Part shown: positions 16,025-24,602 of the stretch, one piece after another
Layout: each line of letters begins with the position of its first letter
Position numbering within the stretch: position 1 is the first letter of the stretch
From: Paracoccus methylovorus
GTDB taxonomy: Bacteria > Pseudomonadota > Alphaproteobacteria > Rhodobacterales > Rhodobacteraceae
Direction: 5' to 3'
Assembly: GCF_016919705.1 (NCBI RefSeq)
Contig: NZ_CP070368.1
Location: 1,550,001-1,614,000 of the forward strand
Length of the DNA: 64,000 nt
Program-made: the position numbers and the translations under genes
Notes under the pieces: generated by a model
What the model was told of the DNA's origin: nothing
Databases searched by the model: none
Seen by the model: the letters and a program-made list of their open reading frames with translations, nothing else

Positions 16025-18082
16025 TTAGAAGGTCATGCGGGTCGTCAGGAAGAAGCTGCGACCCGGTTCGGGATAGCCCTCGGCCACCTGATAGTTGCGG
16101 TCAAAGATATTGCGCACCCCGAAAACGACGCTGGCCCGTTCCGTTGCCTGCCAGTCGAAATCCAGATTGACCAGGCCAAAGCCGCTCATCCGGGTATAGG
16201 CGATATTGGTATAGTCGCCGGTCTGGTCCGCGCTTTCCACCAGACGCGAACTGGTGGCCTCGACCGACGGCGAAACCGTCAGGTTGTCGAGCGCCTGCCA
16301 GTCCAGCCGCAAGAATGCGTTGTGGCGTGGCGTGTCGGTGGCGCGAAGATCGGCGCGTACCGGGTCGGCGATGCTCAGATGCAGGTATGTATAGCTTGCC
16401 GCCAACCCGATACGGTCGCTGAGCTGCCAGTTGGCGCCGATCTCGAAACCTTTATAGGTGCCGTCGCCGACGTTCTGACTTTGCGAGATCGTGTTGCCTT
16501 CGGGGTCCACATCCACGGGCACCGACTGCATCATGTCCTCGACCTTGCTGTAGAACAGCGCGGTCTTGATGGTCGCGGGGCCAATCTCGCCGTCATAACC
16601 CAGTTCAAAGTTCGTAGCGCGTTCCGGTCCCAGATCAGGATTGGGAACAGCCCAGCCGAAACGGGTGCTGTAACGATTGGACAGCGTCGGGAAGCGGGTG
16701 CGCGAGGACAAGCTGGCGTGATACTCGCCCCCGGTATCGGGCTGCCAGATCGCCGCCAACTGCCAGTTTACCGCATCCGAGGATCCGATCGGCAAACCAT
16801 CGCTGTCGGCGGTGCGGTCGGCCATCAGCACCGTGGCCTTGTCATAGCTAAGACCCGCGACGATGCTCAGATCCGGGCGCGCCTGCCATGTGTTCTCCAG
16901 CGCGACAGACCAGGTTTCCTCTTCGCTGCGCTCCTCCTCGGGGGCAGGCGGCGGCACAAGACCCGGCTGGTTGTACTGAAAGCTGTCATGCCGGTCGTGC
17001 CGATAGTGCAGCGCGCCGCGCAGGGTGTTGTCGGCGCCAAGCTCGGTCCCCGCCTCAAGGCTGACCCCCCATGCGCGGTCCTTATAAAGACTGTTGAAGG
17101 CGCGCCGCTCGACCTGGGTGGTGTGGGTCGGGTCATCCCATGACGACAGCAGGTTTTCGAAGTGGTTATAATAGGCGCGGGTCTTCAGATAACCGTTGCC
17201 CAGTTCGGTGTGGGAATAAAAAGCCAGGCTGTCCAGATCCCAGTCCGGCCATGTCCAGTCGCGCTGAGTCCGATAGACGTTGAGGGGGGCGCCTTTCTCG
17301 CCATCCTGGCGGGTATAGCTGAGGACGTATTCGTCGGTCGCATTCGGCGTCCAGCCCGCTTTCAGGTTCAAGCGGCTGTCCTCGGTCTCGGCATTCTCGC
17401 GCAGGCCAGCGTCCTGACGTTCGGTCGGGACAAAATCGCGCGACAGATAGAAGCCATCGCTGTCGCGGCGCAAATAACTGCCTTGCAGCCAGAAATCCTG
17501 CTGCCTCGTGCCCATGGACAAAAAGCCGGTGCGGGCGGTGATATCGCCACGATTGCCCGCCTCGACGCCCAGCCGCGCCTCGCCCTCGAACGGCTGCGAG
17601 GGTTGGCGGGTGACAAGGTTGATCGCGCCACCCATGCCGCCCGGCCCGTTCAGGACAGAAACATATCCCTTTTGCACCTGGATCTCGGCCAGGTCCGGGG
17701 TCATGAAGCGCCCGAAATCCAATCGGTTGTCGGCAGGTAGATAGACGCGGATGCCGTCGATGGACAAAGGCACCTGATACCTGTCGAAGCCGCGGACATT
17801 GATCACACGCTCGTTCCGGGTGCCGCCGGTGTTGCTGGCGATGACCCCGGGGACCGAGCGCAGGGCGTCATCCAGCATGATGCGGTTCTGACGCAGGGTG
17901 TCCTCTGCGCTGACGGTAGTGGAGGTGCCGCCCTGCTTTTGATCATCCTCGGCCTTGATGACGATCGTGCCCAGCACAAAGGTCTGGCTTTCTGCCGCCT
18001 GATCCTGCGCCGCCACTGCGATCGGCATCAGCCATAATGCGACCGCACCCAGCAGCCCGGCCCTAGTTTTTCTGCGCATACG
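16025..18082 (-). CDS. TonB-dependent outer-membrane receptor, probably for a molybdenum species
   Basis: A 685-residue TonB-dependent receptor. A signal peptide (ends near A-V-A-A-Q) precedes a TonB-box-like T-I-V-I-K-A segment and the plug domain (D-D-A-L-R-S-V-P-G-V and N-V-R-G-F-D-R-Y). The beta-barrel ends in the typical aromatic residue (R-M-T-F). The ATG at 18082 follows AGGAGG; a second ATG six codons upstream also has a GGAGG. Its divergent partners encode a molbindin, DUF2478 and a siderophore-type ABC importer, and a Mo-box-like palindrome lies between. I infer transport of molybdate or tungstate, possibly as a chelate. A ferric siderophore is the main alternative. Confidence 0.9.
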   Translation of the reverse strand, partial: RMRRKTRAGLLGAVALWLMPIAVAAQDQAAESQTFVLGTIVIKAEDDQKQGGTSTTVSAEDTLRQNRIMLDDALRSVPGVIASNTGGTRNERVINVRGFDRYQVPLSIDGIRVYLPADNRLDFGRFMTPDLAEIQVQKGYVSVLNGPGGMGGAINLVTRQPSQPFEGEARLGVEAGNRGDITARTGFLSMGTRQQDFWLQGSYLRRDSDGFYLSRDFVPTERQDAGLRENAETEDSRLNLKAGWTPNATDEYVLSYTRQDGEKGAPLNVYRTQRDWTWPDWDLDSLAFYSHTELGNGYLKTRAYYNHFENLLSSWDDPTHTTQVERRAFNSLYKDRAWGVSLEAGTELGADNTLRGALHYRHDRHDSFQYNQPGLVPPPAPEEERSEEETWSVALENTWQARPDLSIVAGLSYDKATVLMADRTADSDGLPIGSSDAVNWQLAAIWQPDTGGEYHASLSSRTRFPTLSNRYSTRFGWAVPNPDLGPERATNFELGYDGEIGPATIKTALFYSKVEDMMQSVPVDVDPEGNTISQSQNVGDGTYKGFEIGANWQLSDRIGLAASYTYLHLSIADPVRADLRATDTPRHNAFLRLDWQALDNLTVSPSVEATSSRLVESADQTGDYTNIAYTRMSGFGLVNLDFDWQATERASVVFGVRNIFDRNYQVAEGYPEPGRSFFLTTRMTF

Positions 18083-18139
18083 CACCTCCTGAAACATCAC
18101 GTCGCCTCCTGAATTCCCGGATCTCTGTCGTCCTGAGAT

Positions 18140-18170
18140 TCGTTATGTTTAGTCAAACACAACGTAACGA
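18140..18170. promoter_or_regulatory. Inverted repeat resembling a ModE/Mop molybdate-regulator box
   Basis: TCGTTATGTT (18140-18149) and AACGTAACGA (18161-18170) are inverted repeats with one mismatch, separated by 11 bases. The CGTTAT/ATAACG ends recall the ModE consensus of E. coli and the MopA/MopB boxes of Rhodobacter. It sits about 58 bases upstream of the receptor start and 122 bases upstream of the DUF2478 start, so one bound dimer could control both arms. Identification is by similarity to remembered consensus. Confidence 0.6.
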
Positions 18171-18292
18171 TGTCGAATGCAAGCATCAGGATCTTGTTTT
18201 CCCGCGGCATTCCGTCACTTGCCATCCACACACGCTATGTTTCATCATGCATATCGAAAGCAGGCCGGCTGCGCGGCAAGATGGAGGTATGC

Positions 18293-18808
18293 ATGGATAT
18301 CCGATATGTCTGTTCTGACGATGACCGCAGGGCCGGCGAGGTGCTGGCGGCTGTGGCCGAACGGGCGAAACAGGCCGGTCTGAACCTGGCGGGAACGGTG
18401 CCGGCACCGACCCGGGGGGCCGCTGGTGAGAAATGCCACATCGTCCTTGCCCTGCTGCCGGATGGAGAGGAGCGCGATATCAGCATCTCCATGCCAGTGG
18501 AGGTTCCCGGTTGCCGTCTGGATCCGGGCGCGCTGGAACAGGCGGTGCTGGTCGTTCAGGAACGGCTGCCCACGGCGCAGGCGCTGATCGTCAACACCTT
18601 CGGCAAGCAAGAGGCCGCCGGGCGCGGACTGGTGGCGGCCATCGGCGATGCATGCGAACGCGATATTCCGGTGCTCGTCGGCGTGTCGCGGCAATGGCTG
18701 GACGCCTTTCTCGCTTTCGTGGACGGGCGGGCCTTGCCCTTGCCGGCCGATGAAGACCGGATCTTTTCCTGGCTCAACATGACCTGCCTGCGCGAAGCAG
18801 CAGCCTGA
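18293..18808 (+). CDS. DUF2478 family protein
   Basis: A 171-residue cytoplasmic protein of the DUF2478 family, which I recall as often encoded near molybdate transport or molybdoenzyme genes. The segment IVNTFGKQEAAGRG (about residues 99-112) is the typical conserved motif, and I-P-V-L-V-G-V-S follows. The predicted fold resembles a nucleotide-binding domain but no Walker A motif is visible. The ATG at 18293 is preferred because ATGGAGG precedes it; upstream in-frame ATGs lack a ribosome site. It is first in the operon that carries the molbindin and ABC importer. Function unknown. Confidence 0.82.
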   Translation: MDIRYVCSDDDRRAGEVLAAVAERAKQAGLNLAGTVPAPTRGAAGEKCHIVLALLPDGEERDISISMPVEVPGCRLDPGALEQAVLVVQERLPTAQALIVNTFGKQEAAGRGLVAAIGDACERDIPVLVGVSRQWLDAFLAFVDGRALPLPADEDRIFSWLNMTCLREAAA

Positions 18809-18837
18809 TCCACCATAAAACAGACAAGGAATCTGCC

Positions 18838-19050
18838 ATGAAGCTCAGCGCCCGAAACGTGCTGCCGGGAACCGTGACCGAAATCGTTGCGGGGGCAGTC
18901 ACCAGCCACGTCCGCCTTGACTTGGGCGGCGGCTGCATCGTCACCGCCGCGATCACCAATGAGGCGGTGGCAGAGCTTGATCTGAAAGTCGGGGCACGCG
19001 CCTCGGCCGTGATCAAGGCCTCCGACGTGATGGTTGGCATAGATGACTGA
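18838..19050 (+). CDS. mop: Molbindin-like TOBE-domain protein
   Basis: A 70-residue single TOBE (Mop) domain, beginning M-K-L-S-A-R-N-V-L-P-G-T-V and continuing with the beta-strand pattern V-T-S-H-V-R-L-D-L and A-A-I-T-N-E-A-V. Molbindins of this size assemble as hexamers and store or buffer molybdate or tungstate oxyanions in the cytoplasm. AAGGA lies a few bases upstream of the ATG. The coding end overlaps the next start by 8 bases. This gene is the strongest local sign that the importer handles molybdenum. Confidence 0.92.
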   Translation: MKLSARNVLPGTVTEIVAGAVTSHVRLDLGGGCIVTAAITNEAVAELDLKVGARASAVIKASDVMVGIDD

Positions 19051-19504
19051 ATCCCGTTCAGACGCCCTGCGACCGCGTGAAATAGCCGTGCCCGTACCGG
19101 ATCGCTTCGACGCGCAGCTCTGGTTTATCGGTCGCATCCACACCCCGTGGAAAAGTCGGGGCGAATGCCCGCGCCGCGGTGACGCCGACAACGGACCCGA
19201 GTGTCGGATCGAGGTTTTCCACCCGTGGGCCGCTGGTCTTGCAGGCATTGCGAAACACCAGCGCGTGCAGATCCTTTACTGGATGCATCAGGCGCGCCGG
19301 GATGTGATGATGCAGAACCCGAACTACGGCGACGTCGCGACGGGGACTTTTGCCCTGCGCTCACCGGTTCGGCCCAATCCGGTGGCGTCGTCCATCGTCA
19401 GACTGCTGGCCGTTGATGGGCCGATCCTGACTGTCCGTGGACTCGACTGTCTGGACGGCACGCCGCTTGTCGATATCAAGGCCGAATTCGGAGCTACTCC
19501 ATGA
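19043..19504 (+). CDS. TrmO/TsaA-like (UPF0066) protein
   Basis: A 153-residue protein of the family that includes TrmO, which methylates N6-threonylcarbamoyladenosine 37 in tRNA with S-adenosylmethionine. Visible family motifs are G-T-F-A-L-R-S-P-V-R-P-N-P-V near residue 107 and L-D-G-T-P-L-V-D-I-K near the C-terminus. It starts inside mop and overlaps the binding-protein gene by 4 bases, so it is co-translated with metal-uptake genes. That setting is odd for a tRNA enzyme, and a different methyl acceptor is possible. Confidence 0.85.
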   Translation: MTESRSDALRPREIAVPVPDRFDAQLWFIGRIHTPWKSRGECPRRGDADNGPECRIEVFHPWAAGLAGIAKHQRVQILYWMHQARRDVMMQNPNYGDVATGTFALRSPVRPNPVASSIVRLLAVDGPILTVRGLDCLDGTPLVDIKAEFGATP

Positions 19505-20544
19505 TACAGCTTACCCGCCGTGCTTTGGCCGGCCTTTTGCTGACCGCCGCCCTTACCGTCAGCTTCGCCCCAGCCGCGCCCGCATTCGACGGCCGGACCA
19601 TCACCGACATCACCGGGCGCGAGGTTCAGGTTCCCACCGATCCGGCCCGGGTTTTTGCCGCCGGCCCCCCCGCTGCAGTGCTGCTTTATACGCTGAAGCC
19701 ACAGGCGATGATCGGCTGGGTCAGCGCGCCCAAACCCGAAGCAGCGCCATTTCTGCTGCCCGAGGCTGCGGCCCTGCCCGAACTTGGTCGCCTGACCGGA
19801 CGGGGCGACACCCTGAACCTTGAGGTTTTGCTATCCGCCAACCCTGATCTGATCGTGGATTATGGCGCGGTCAACGACACCTATATCGATCTGGCCGGCC
19901 GGATTCAGGAACAATCGGGCGTGCCCTATGCCCTGATCGACGGCAGTTTTGCCCATATGTCGCAGGGAATCCGGGAAATGGCCGACATTCTCGGCGTGCC
20001 CGAGCGGGGCGAAGAACTGGCCACCTATGCCGACAGGACTCTCGCCGATCTGGATGCACTGCTTGCCGGGATCCCTGAAAGCGACCGCCCCACCGTCTAT
20101 CTGGCCCGCGGGTCCGAAGGGCTGGAGACACCGGCTAGAGGTTCGATCAACGCCGAGATCATCGAGCGTATTGGCGCCCGCAACGTGACCGCCGCCGAAA
20201 CGCAGGGCCTCACCAGCGTGTCGCCCGAGCAGGTTCAGGCCTGGGCGCCCGAGGTGATCATCACCATCGACCGGGACTTCGCCGCCAATGTCGGCAATAT
20301 GCCCGAATGGCAGGGCATCCCCGCAGTCACGAACGGGCGGGTCTATCTGGCGCCCTCGGCCCCATTCGGCTTTATCGACGCGCCGCCTTCGGTCAACCGG
20401 CTGGCGGGCCTGATCTGGCTGTCGCACAAGCTTTATCCCACTGCGGCAACCGGGGATCTGCGGACAGAGATCGCCGATTTCTATGGCCTTTTTTATGGTA
20501 TCCGCCCCGACGAGGCCGTGCTGACGGACCTGCTGGGTGAGTGA
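19501..20544 (+). CDS. Periplasmic binding protein of a siderophore/molybdate-type ABC importer
   Basis: A 347-residue class III binding protein (FecB/BtuF/MolA fold). The export signal (TRRALAGLLLTAALTVSFAP) has a twin Arg and may use Tat. The mature part begins with I-T-D-I-T-G-R-E-V-Q-V-P and has L-N-L-E-V-L-L-S-A-N-P-D-L-I-V-D, typical of the family. With the following FecCD-type permease and ATPase it makes a complete importer. H. influenzae MolBCA shows that this class can carry molybdate; the molybdenum-linked neighbours support that here, but iron-siderophore uptake is not excluded. Confidence 0.9.
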   Translation: MIQLTRRALAGLLLTAALTVSFAPAAPAFDGRTITDITGREVQVPTDPARVFAAGPPAAVLLYTLKPQAMIGWVSAPKPEAAPFLLPEAAALPELGRLTGRGDTLNLEVLLSANPDLIVDYGAVNDTYIDLAGRIQEQSGVPYALIDGSFAHMSQGIREMADILGVPERGEELATYADRTLADLDALLAGIPESDRPTVYLARGSEGLETPARGSINAEIIERIGARNVTAAETQGLTSVSPEQVQAWAPEVIITIDRDFAANVGNMPEWQGIPAVTNGRVYLAPSAPFGFIDAPPSVNRLAGLIWLSHKLYPTAATGDLRTEIADFYGLFYGIRPDEAVLTDLLGE

Positions 20545-21529
20545 TCGCCGACTGACCGGCCTGTTGGCACTTGGGCTGGTCGCAGCATTGCTAATCGCAG
20601 CCGCGACCGGCCCATTTGCCTTGTCGCCCAGCAAGATATTGGCGGTTCTGGGCGGGGACAGGTCGGACCCGCAGGCGGTAACGGTGCTTTGGAATATCCG
20701 CCTGCCGCGCGTTCTGGCTGCCGCCGTGGTCGGCGCGGCGCTGGCAGCAGCCGGGGCCGCCTATCAGACCACCTTCCGCAATCCTCTGGTATCGCCCGAC
20801 ATCTTGGGCGTATCGGCCGGTGCCGGTTTCGGCGCGGTGCTGGGCATCCTGTTGGGATTGCCGGTCATGGCCATCCAGTTTTTGGGGTTCGGCGTGGGGC
20901 TTGCGACGGTCGGGCTGGTTCTTGGCCTGACACTGGCGTTGCGCGGCACGGGTCAGGTGCTGGTCATGGTCCTGTGCGGCATCGCCATCGGGGCTTTGGC
21001 AAGCGCCGGCATTTCTTTGGTCAAACTGCTGGCCGATCCGGAACAGCAACTGCCCGCGATCACCTTTTGGCTTATGGGCAGCCTCGCGGGGGTAAAGCGC
21101 GCCGATCTGGGCGCCGCAACTCCGGCGCTGCTGATCGGCATCGCACCACTGCTGGCTTTGCGGTGGCGAATCGGCCTTTTGGCCATGGGCGATGACGAGG
21201 CCCGTGCCATGGGCATCAACGCGACCCGGCTGCGCATACTGGTCATCGCCTGCGCGACACTGATGACTGCGGCGGCGGTGGCGCTGGCCGGGATCATCGG
21301 CTGGATCGGGCTGATGGTGCCGCATATGGCACGGCTGATCACCGGCCCCCGCTTTGACCGGATGTTGCCTGCGGCCATCCTGATCGGCGCGGGTTTCATG
21401 GTGCTGGTCGATACCGCCGCCCGCAGTATCGCCACGCTGGAGGTGCCGCTGGGCATCCTGACCTCGGCTCTGGGGGCGCCCGTCTTTGTCTGGTTGCTGG
21501 CACGCGGGGCAAGGCCATGGAGCGAATGA
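20537..21529 (+). CDS. FecCD-family ABC transporter permease
   Basis: A 330-residue inner-membrane permease with about nine to ten helices. Family motifs include R-L-P-R-V-L-A-A-A-V-V-G-A-A-L-A, G-A-A-Y-Q-T-T-F-R-N-P-L-V-S-P-D, the coupling segment G-D-D-E-A-R-A-M-G-I-N and G-L-M-V-P-H-M-A-R. It forms the homodimeric channel of a type II importer. The start is a GTG at 20537 that overlaps the binding-protein stop by 8 bases. Confidence 0.95.
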   Translation: MSDRRLTGLLALGLVAALLIAAATGPFALSPSKILAVLGGDRSDPQAVTVLWNIRLPRVLAAAVVGAALAAAGAAYQTTFRNPLVSPDILGVSAGAGFGAVLGILLGLPVMAIQFLGFGVGLATVGLVLGLTLALRGTGQVLVMVLCGIAIGALASAGISLVKLLADPEQQLPAITFWLMGSLAGVKRADLGAATPALLIGIAPLLALRWRIGLLAMGDDEARAMGINATRLRILVIACATLMTAAAVALAGIIGWIGLMVPHMARLITGPRFDRMLPAAILIGAGFMVLVDTAARSIATLEVPLGILTSALGAPVFVWLLARGARPWSE

Positions 21530-22260
21530 CCCCGCTTGTCGTCGCCCGCGATCTGGCCATAGGCCATCGCGGCAAGGCCCTCATTTCAGGCGTCGACCTG
21601 CGTCTGGATGCAGGCCGCGTGCTGTGCCTGCTAGGCCCGAACGGCGCGGGAAAAACGACGCTGTTTCGTACGTTGCTGGGCCTGATCCCACCCGTGGCAG
21701 GCCAGATCACGCTTGACGGCCAGCCGCTTGCCCAACTGACACGCACCCGCATCGCGCGCCATCTGGCCCATGTGCCGCAGGCGCTGACCACGCCCTTTGC
21801 CTTTACCGCACTGGACATCGTGCTGATGGGCGCGGCGGCCGGCCTGGGTCATTTCGACCGGCCCGGCAAGGCCGAGGTCCAGCGGGCCATGGCGGCGCTG
21901 GATATGCTTGGCATCGCCGATCTCGCCCAGTCCGAGGTGACGCGCCTGTCCGGCGGCCAGCGCCAGCTTGTCCTGATCGCCCGCGCATTGGCGCAGGATG
22001 CCAGCGCCATCGTTATGGACGAGCCCACGGCAAGCCTTGATTTCGCCAACCGGATCAGGGTCGGCAAGGCGATCAAGCGGTTGGCGAGCGCGGGTATCGG
22101 CGTGATCCTGTCCAGCCATGATCCGGATCAGGCCGCCGCACTGGGTGACAGCGCCCTGCTGATGAACCGCCAGGGCGTCATCGCCTGCGGTCCCATTGAT
22201 GAGGCAATGACCGCCGAAAACCTGACCGCGCTTTACGGCATCACAGTCCGGCGCGAGTAA
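21517..22260 (+). CDS. ABC transporter ATPase (FepC/MolC type)
   Basis: A 247-residue ATPase with Walker A GPNGAGKT (about 39-46), the signature R-L-S-G-G-Q-R-Q and Walker B AIVMDEPTASLD. The H-loop His follows in L-S-S-H-D-P-D. It overlaps the permease by 13 bases and is the last gene of the operon. It powers the importer formed with the two preceding genes. Confidence 0.95.
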   Translation: MERMTPLVVARDLAIGHRGKALISGVDLRLDAGRVLCLLGPNGAGKTTLFRTLLGLIPPVAGQITLDGQPLAQLTRTRIARHLAHVPQALTTPFAFTALDIVLMGAAAGLGHFDRPGKAEVQRAMAALDMLGIADLAQSEVTRLSGGQRQLVLIARALAQDASAIVMDEPTASLDFANRIRVGKAIKRLASAGIGVILSSHDPDQAAALGDSALLMNRQGVIACGPIDEAMTAENLTALYGITVRRE

Positions 22261-22326
22261 GGCGGCGACGGGCGGTTGCGATTCTACTGACTTGCGGCAA
22301 GGCTCCGGGCCAGCCCCATCCATCCG

Positions 22327-24570
22327 TCACTGCCGGGCCAGCCAATCGGTGATGCCGCGTCTGAGGTTGGTTTCACCCTGGGCGCGGGCATCATCGATCA
22401 AACATTTCAGTTCGGCCAGATTGACCCGTCTTATCAGATGCTTCACCGGGCCGATCGACGCCGGCCGCATGGACAACCGCCGAAAGCCAAGCGCCGCGAA
22501 AGTCACCGCTTCGATCGGTCGGCCGGCATCCTCGCCGCAGAACGACACCGGCACCCGCGCCTCGTCGCAACGCTGCACGATCTGGTCCAACAGCGCGATG
22601 AATGAGGTGTTCAGCGTGTCGTAACGGCGGCGCACCCGTTCATTCTCTCGGTCGGCAGCAAAGAAAAACTGCTTCAGGTCATTGCCGCCGACCGAGATGA
22701 AATCGCACATCTCGAAGAACTTCTTGGGCGCGAAGGCCAGAGAGGGGGTCTCAAGCATCGCGCCGACACGGATGTCCGAGGGCATCGCATGGCCCAGCCG
22801 CTGTTCGCGGGCCAGTTGCTCCATCAGCAGCTTATGCGCCTCTTCGAATTCACCCATCTCGGTGATGAAGGGGAACATCACATGCAGCGGACGCCCCACC
22901 GCCGCGCGGATCAGCGCCTGCAACTGCATCCGCAAGACACCGCGCTTGTCCAGACCCACGCGGATCGCACGCCAACCCATGGCCGGGTTCGGCTCGTCCT
23001 GCGGCTTCATATAAGGCAGCACCTTGTCGGAACCGATGTCCAAGGTGCGAAACATCACCGGCTTGCCATGGGCGTTGTCCAGCACATGGGCATAAAGTCC
23101 CGCCAGTTCCCCACGGCGCGGCACGCGGGTCCGGGTCAGGAACTGCAATTCGGTGCGGAACAGGCCCACCCCCTCGGCACCCGAGCTTTCCAGGCTGGGC
23201 AAATCCGCCATCAGGCCCGCATTCATATAAAGCTGAATGGTCGTGCCGCATTTTGAAGTCGCAGGCAGATCCCGCAGCCCGGCATATCTTTTCTGCGCCT
23301 GCGCCTGCATGGCCATCTTGTCGCGAAAAGCCTTGGCTACCGATTCTTCGGGGCGCAGATGCACCGTGCCCATATCACCGTCCACCAGAATCGAATCGCC
23401 GTTCAGTGCCTCGGAGGTAATGCGCTCGGCATGGATCACCAGCGGGATCGCCAGCGCACGGGCGACGATGGCGGCGTGACTGCCGACCGAGCCCTCTTCC
23501 AGAACCACGCCTTTCAGCCTGCGGCCATAATCCAGCAATTCGGCCGGGCCGATATTGCGGGCGACCAGAATCGGGTCCTCGGGCATTTCGGCACCAGTGT
23601 CGCGCCCCTGCCCCGTCAGGATGCGCAGAAGCCTATTCGACAGATCGTCCAGATCATGCAGCCGGTCGCGCAGATAGGGATCGGCGGCACTTTCCAGCCG
23701 GGCGCGGGCCTGACTTTGCTCCTTTTCGACCGCGGCCTCGGCCGACAGGCCCAGATCGATCGCCTCTTCCATACGGCGCAGCCAACTGCGGGAATGGGCG
23801 AACATCCGGTAGGTTTCCATGACCTCGGCCGAATCGCCCACGCCCATATCACTTGCCGCCAGCATCGAATCGACCTTGGTGCGCAGCATGGCCACGGCCT
23901 CGTTCAGCCGGACCTTTTCCTTCAGCGGGTCATCGGCGACAGGGTTCGTGACCACGACACGCGGCTCGTGCAGCCAGACATGACCCTCGGCCACACCCTC
24001 CTGCGCGGCAGCCCCCGGGAACATGACAGGAAAGCGGTGCTGCGGCGGCATGCCATCGGCCTGAGTCCCCAGAAAAGCGCCCAGTTCGGCCATCTCGGCC
24101 AGCACCATGGCGACGACTTCCAGCCCATAGACCTCGTCCTCGCTGAACTGGCGGGCATCGCGGGACTGCACCACCAACACGCCCAGCCGTTCACCCACGC
24201 GCTGGATCGGCAGACCAAGAAAACTGGAGTAAACCTCTTCGCCGGTCTCGGCCATATAGCGAAAGCCGGGCTCGGCTGGAGCGTTGGCGGTATTCACATG
24301 CCGCCCAAAGCGGGCGACGCGGCCCACCAGCCCCTCGCCCAGACGCAGCCTGGTCTTGTGGACGGCCCCCGGGTTCAGCCCCTCGGTCGCGCATAGTTCA
24401 AGCGTATCGGGATCGCGGAAAAGATATATCGAGCAGACCTCGGTTCCCATCGAATCGGCGATGTGATGGGTAATCTGGTCCAGACGGTCCTGACCACCCC
24501 CCGGGGCAGCCAAGGTTTCACGCAGCCGCCGGAGCAGCTTGCGCGAGTCACTGTCCTTGCGTTCGGGCAT
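22327..24570 (-). CDS. ptsP: Phosphoenolpyruvate-protein phosphotransferase PtsP (EI-Ntr)
   Basis: Enzyme I of the nitrogen phosphotransferase system, 747 residues. It has an N-terminal GAF domain (about 25-165), the PTS enzyme I N-terminal region with the phospho-accepting His in GSVGSHAAIVARALA (about His365), and the C-terminal PEP-binding TIM barrel with G-V-G-L-F-R-T-E-L-Q-F and S-V-G-G-N-D-L-K-Q-F. It passes phosphate from PEP to NPr and regulates nitrogen, potassium and carbon metabolism rather than sugar uptake. It lies just downstream of lysC on the same strand. Confidence 0.96.
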   Translation of the reverse strand: MPERKDSDSRKLLRRLRETLAAPGGGQDRLDQITHHIADSMGTEVCSIYLFRDPDTLELCATEGLNPGAVHKTRLRLGEGLVGRVARFGRHVNTANAPAEPGFRYMAETGEEVYSSFLGLPIQRVGERLGVLVVQSRDARQFSEDEVYGLEVVAMVLAEMAELGAFLGTQADGMPPQHRFPVMFPGAAAQEGVAEGHVWLHEPRVVVTNPVADDPLKEKVRLNEAVAMLRTKVDSMLAASDMGVGDSAEVMETYRMFAHSRSWLRRMEEAIDLGLSAEAAVEKEQSQARARLESAADPYLRDRLHDLDDLSNRLLRILTGQGRDTGAEMPEDPILVARNIGPAELLDYGRRLKGVVLEEGSVGSHAAIVARALAIPLVIHAERITSEALNGDSILVDGDMGTVHLRPEESVAKAFRDKMAMQAQAQKRYAGLRDLPATSKCGTTIQLYMNAGLMADLPSLESSGAEGVGLFRTELQFLTRTRVPRRGELAGLYAHVLDNAHGKPVMFRTLDIGSDKVLPYMKPQDEPNPAMGWRAIRVGLDKRGVLRMQLQALIRAAVGRPLHVMFPFITEMGEFEEAHKLLMEQLAREQRLGHAMPSDIRVGAMLETPSLAFAPKKFFEMCDFISVGGNDLKQFFFAADRENERVRRRYDTLNTSFIALLDQIVQRCDEARVPVSFCGEDAGRPIEAVTFAALGFRRLSMRPASIGPVKHLIRRVNLAELKCLIDDARAQGETNLRRGITDWLARQ

Positions 24571-24602
24571 AATCCTCCCGCTTCAGCCTGTCGGGCCCGG
24601 AA

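Noticed and set aside
16025..22260. Reading this locus as a plain ferric-siderophore system
   Set aside because: The receptor and importer alone would fit iron, but the molbindin, DUF2478 and the palindrome resembling a molybdate-regulator box favour molybdenum; no Fur-type box was noticed between the divergent arms. Iron remains the alternative, not the call.
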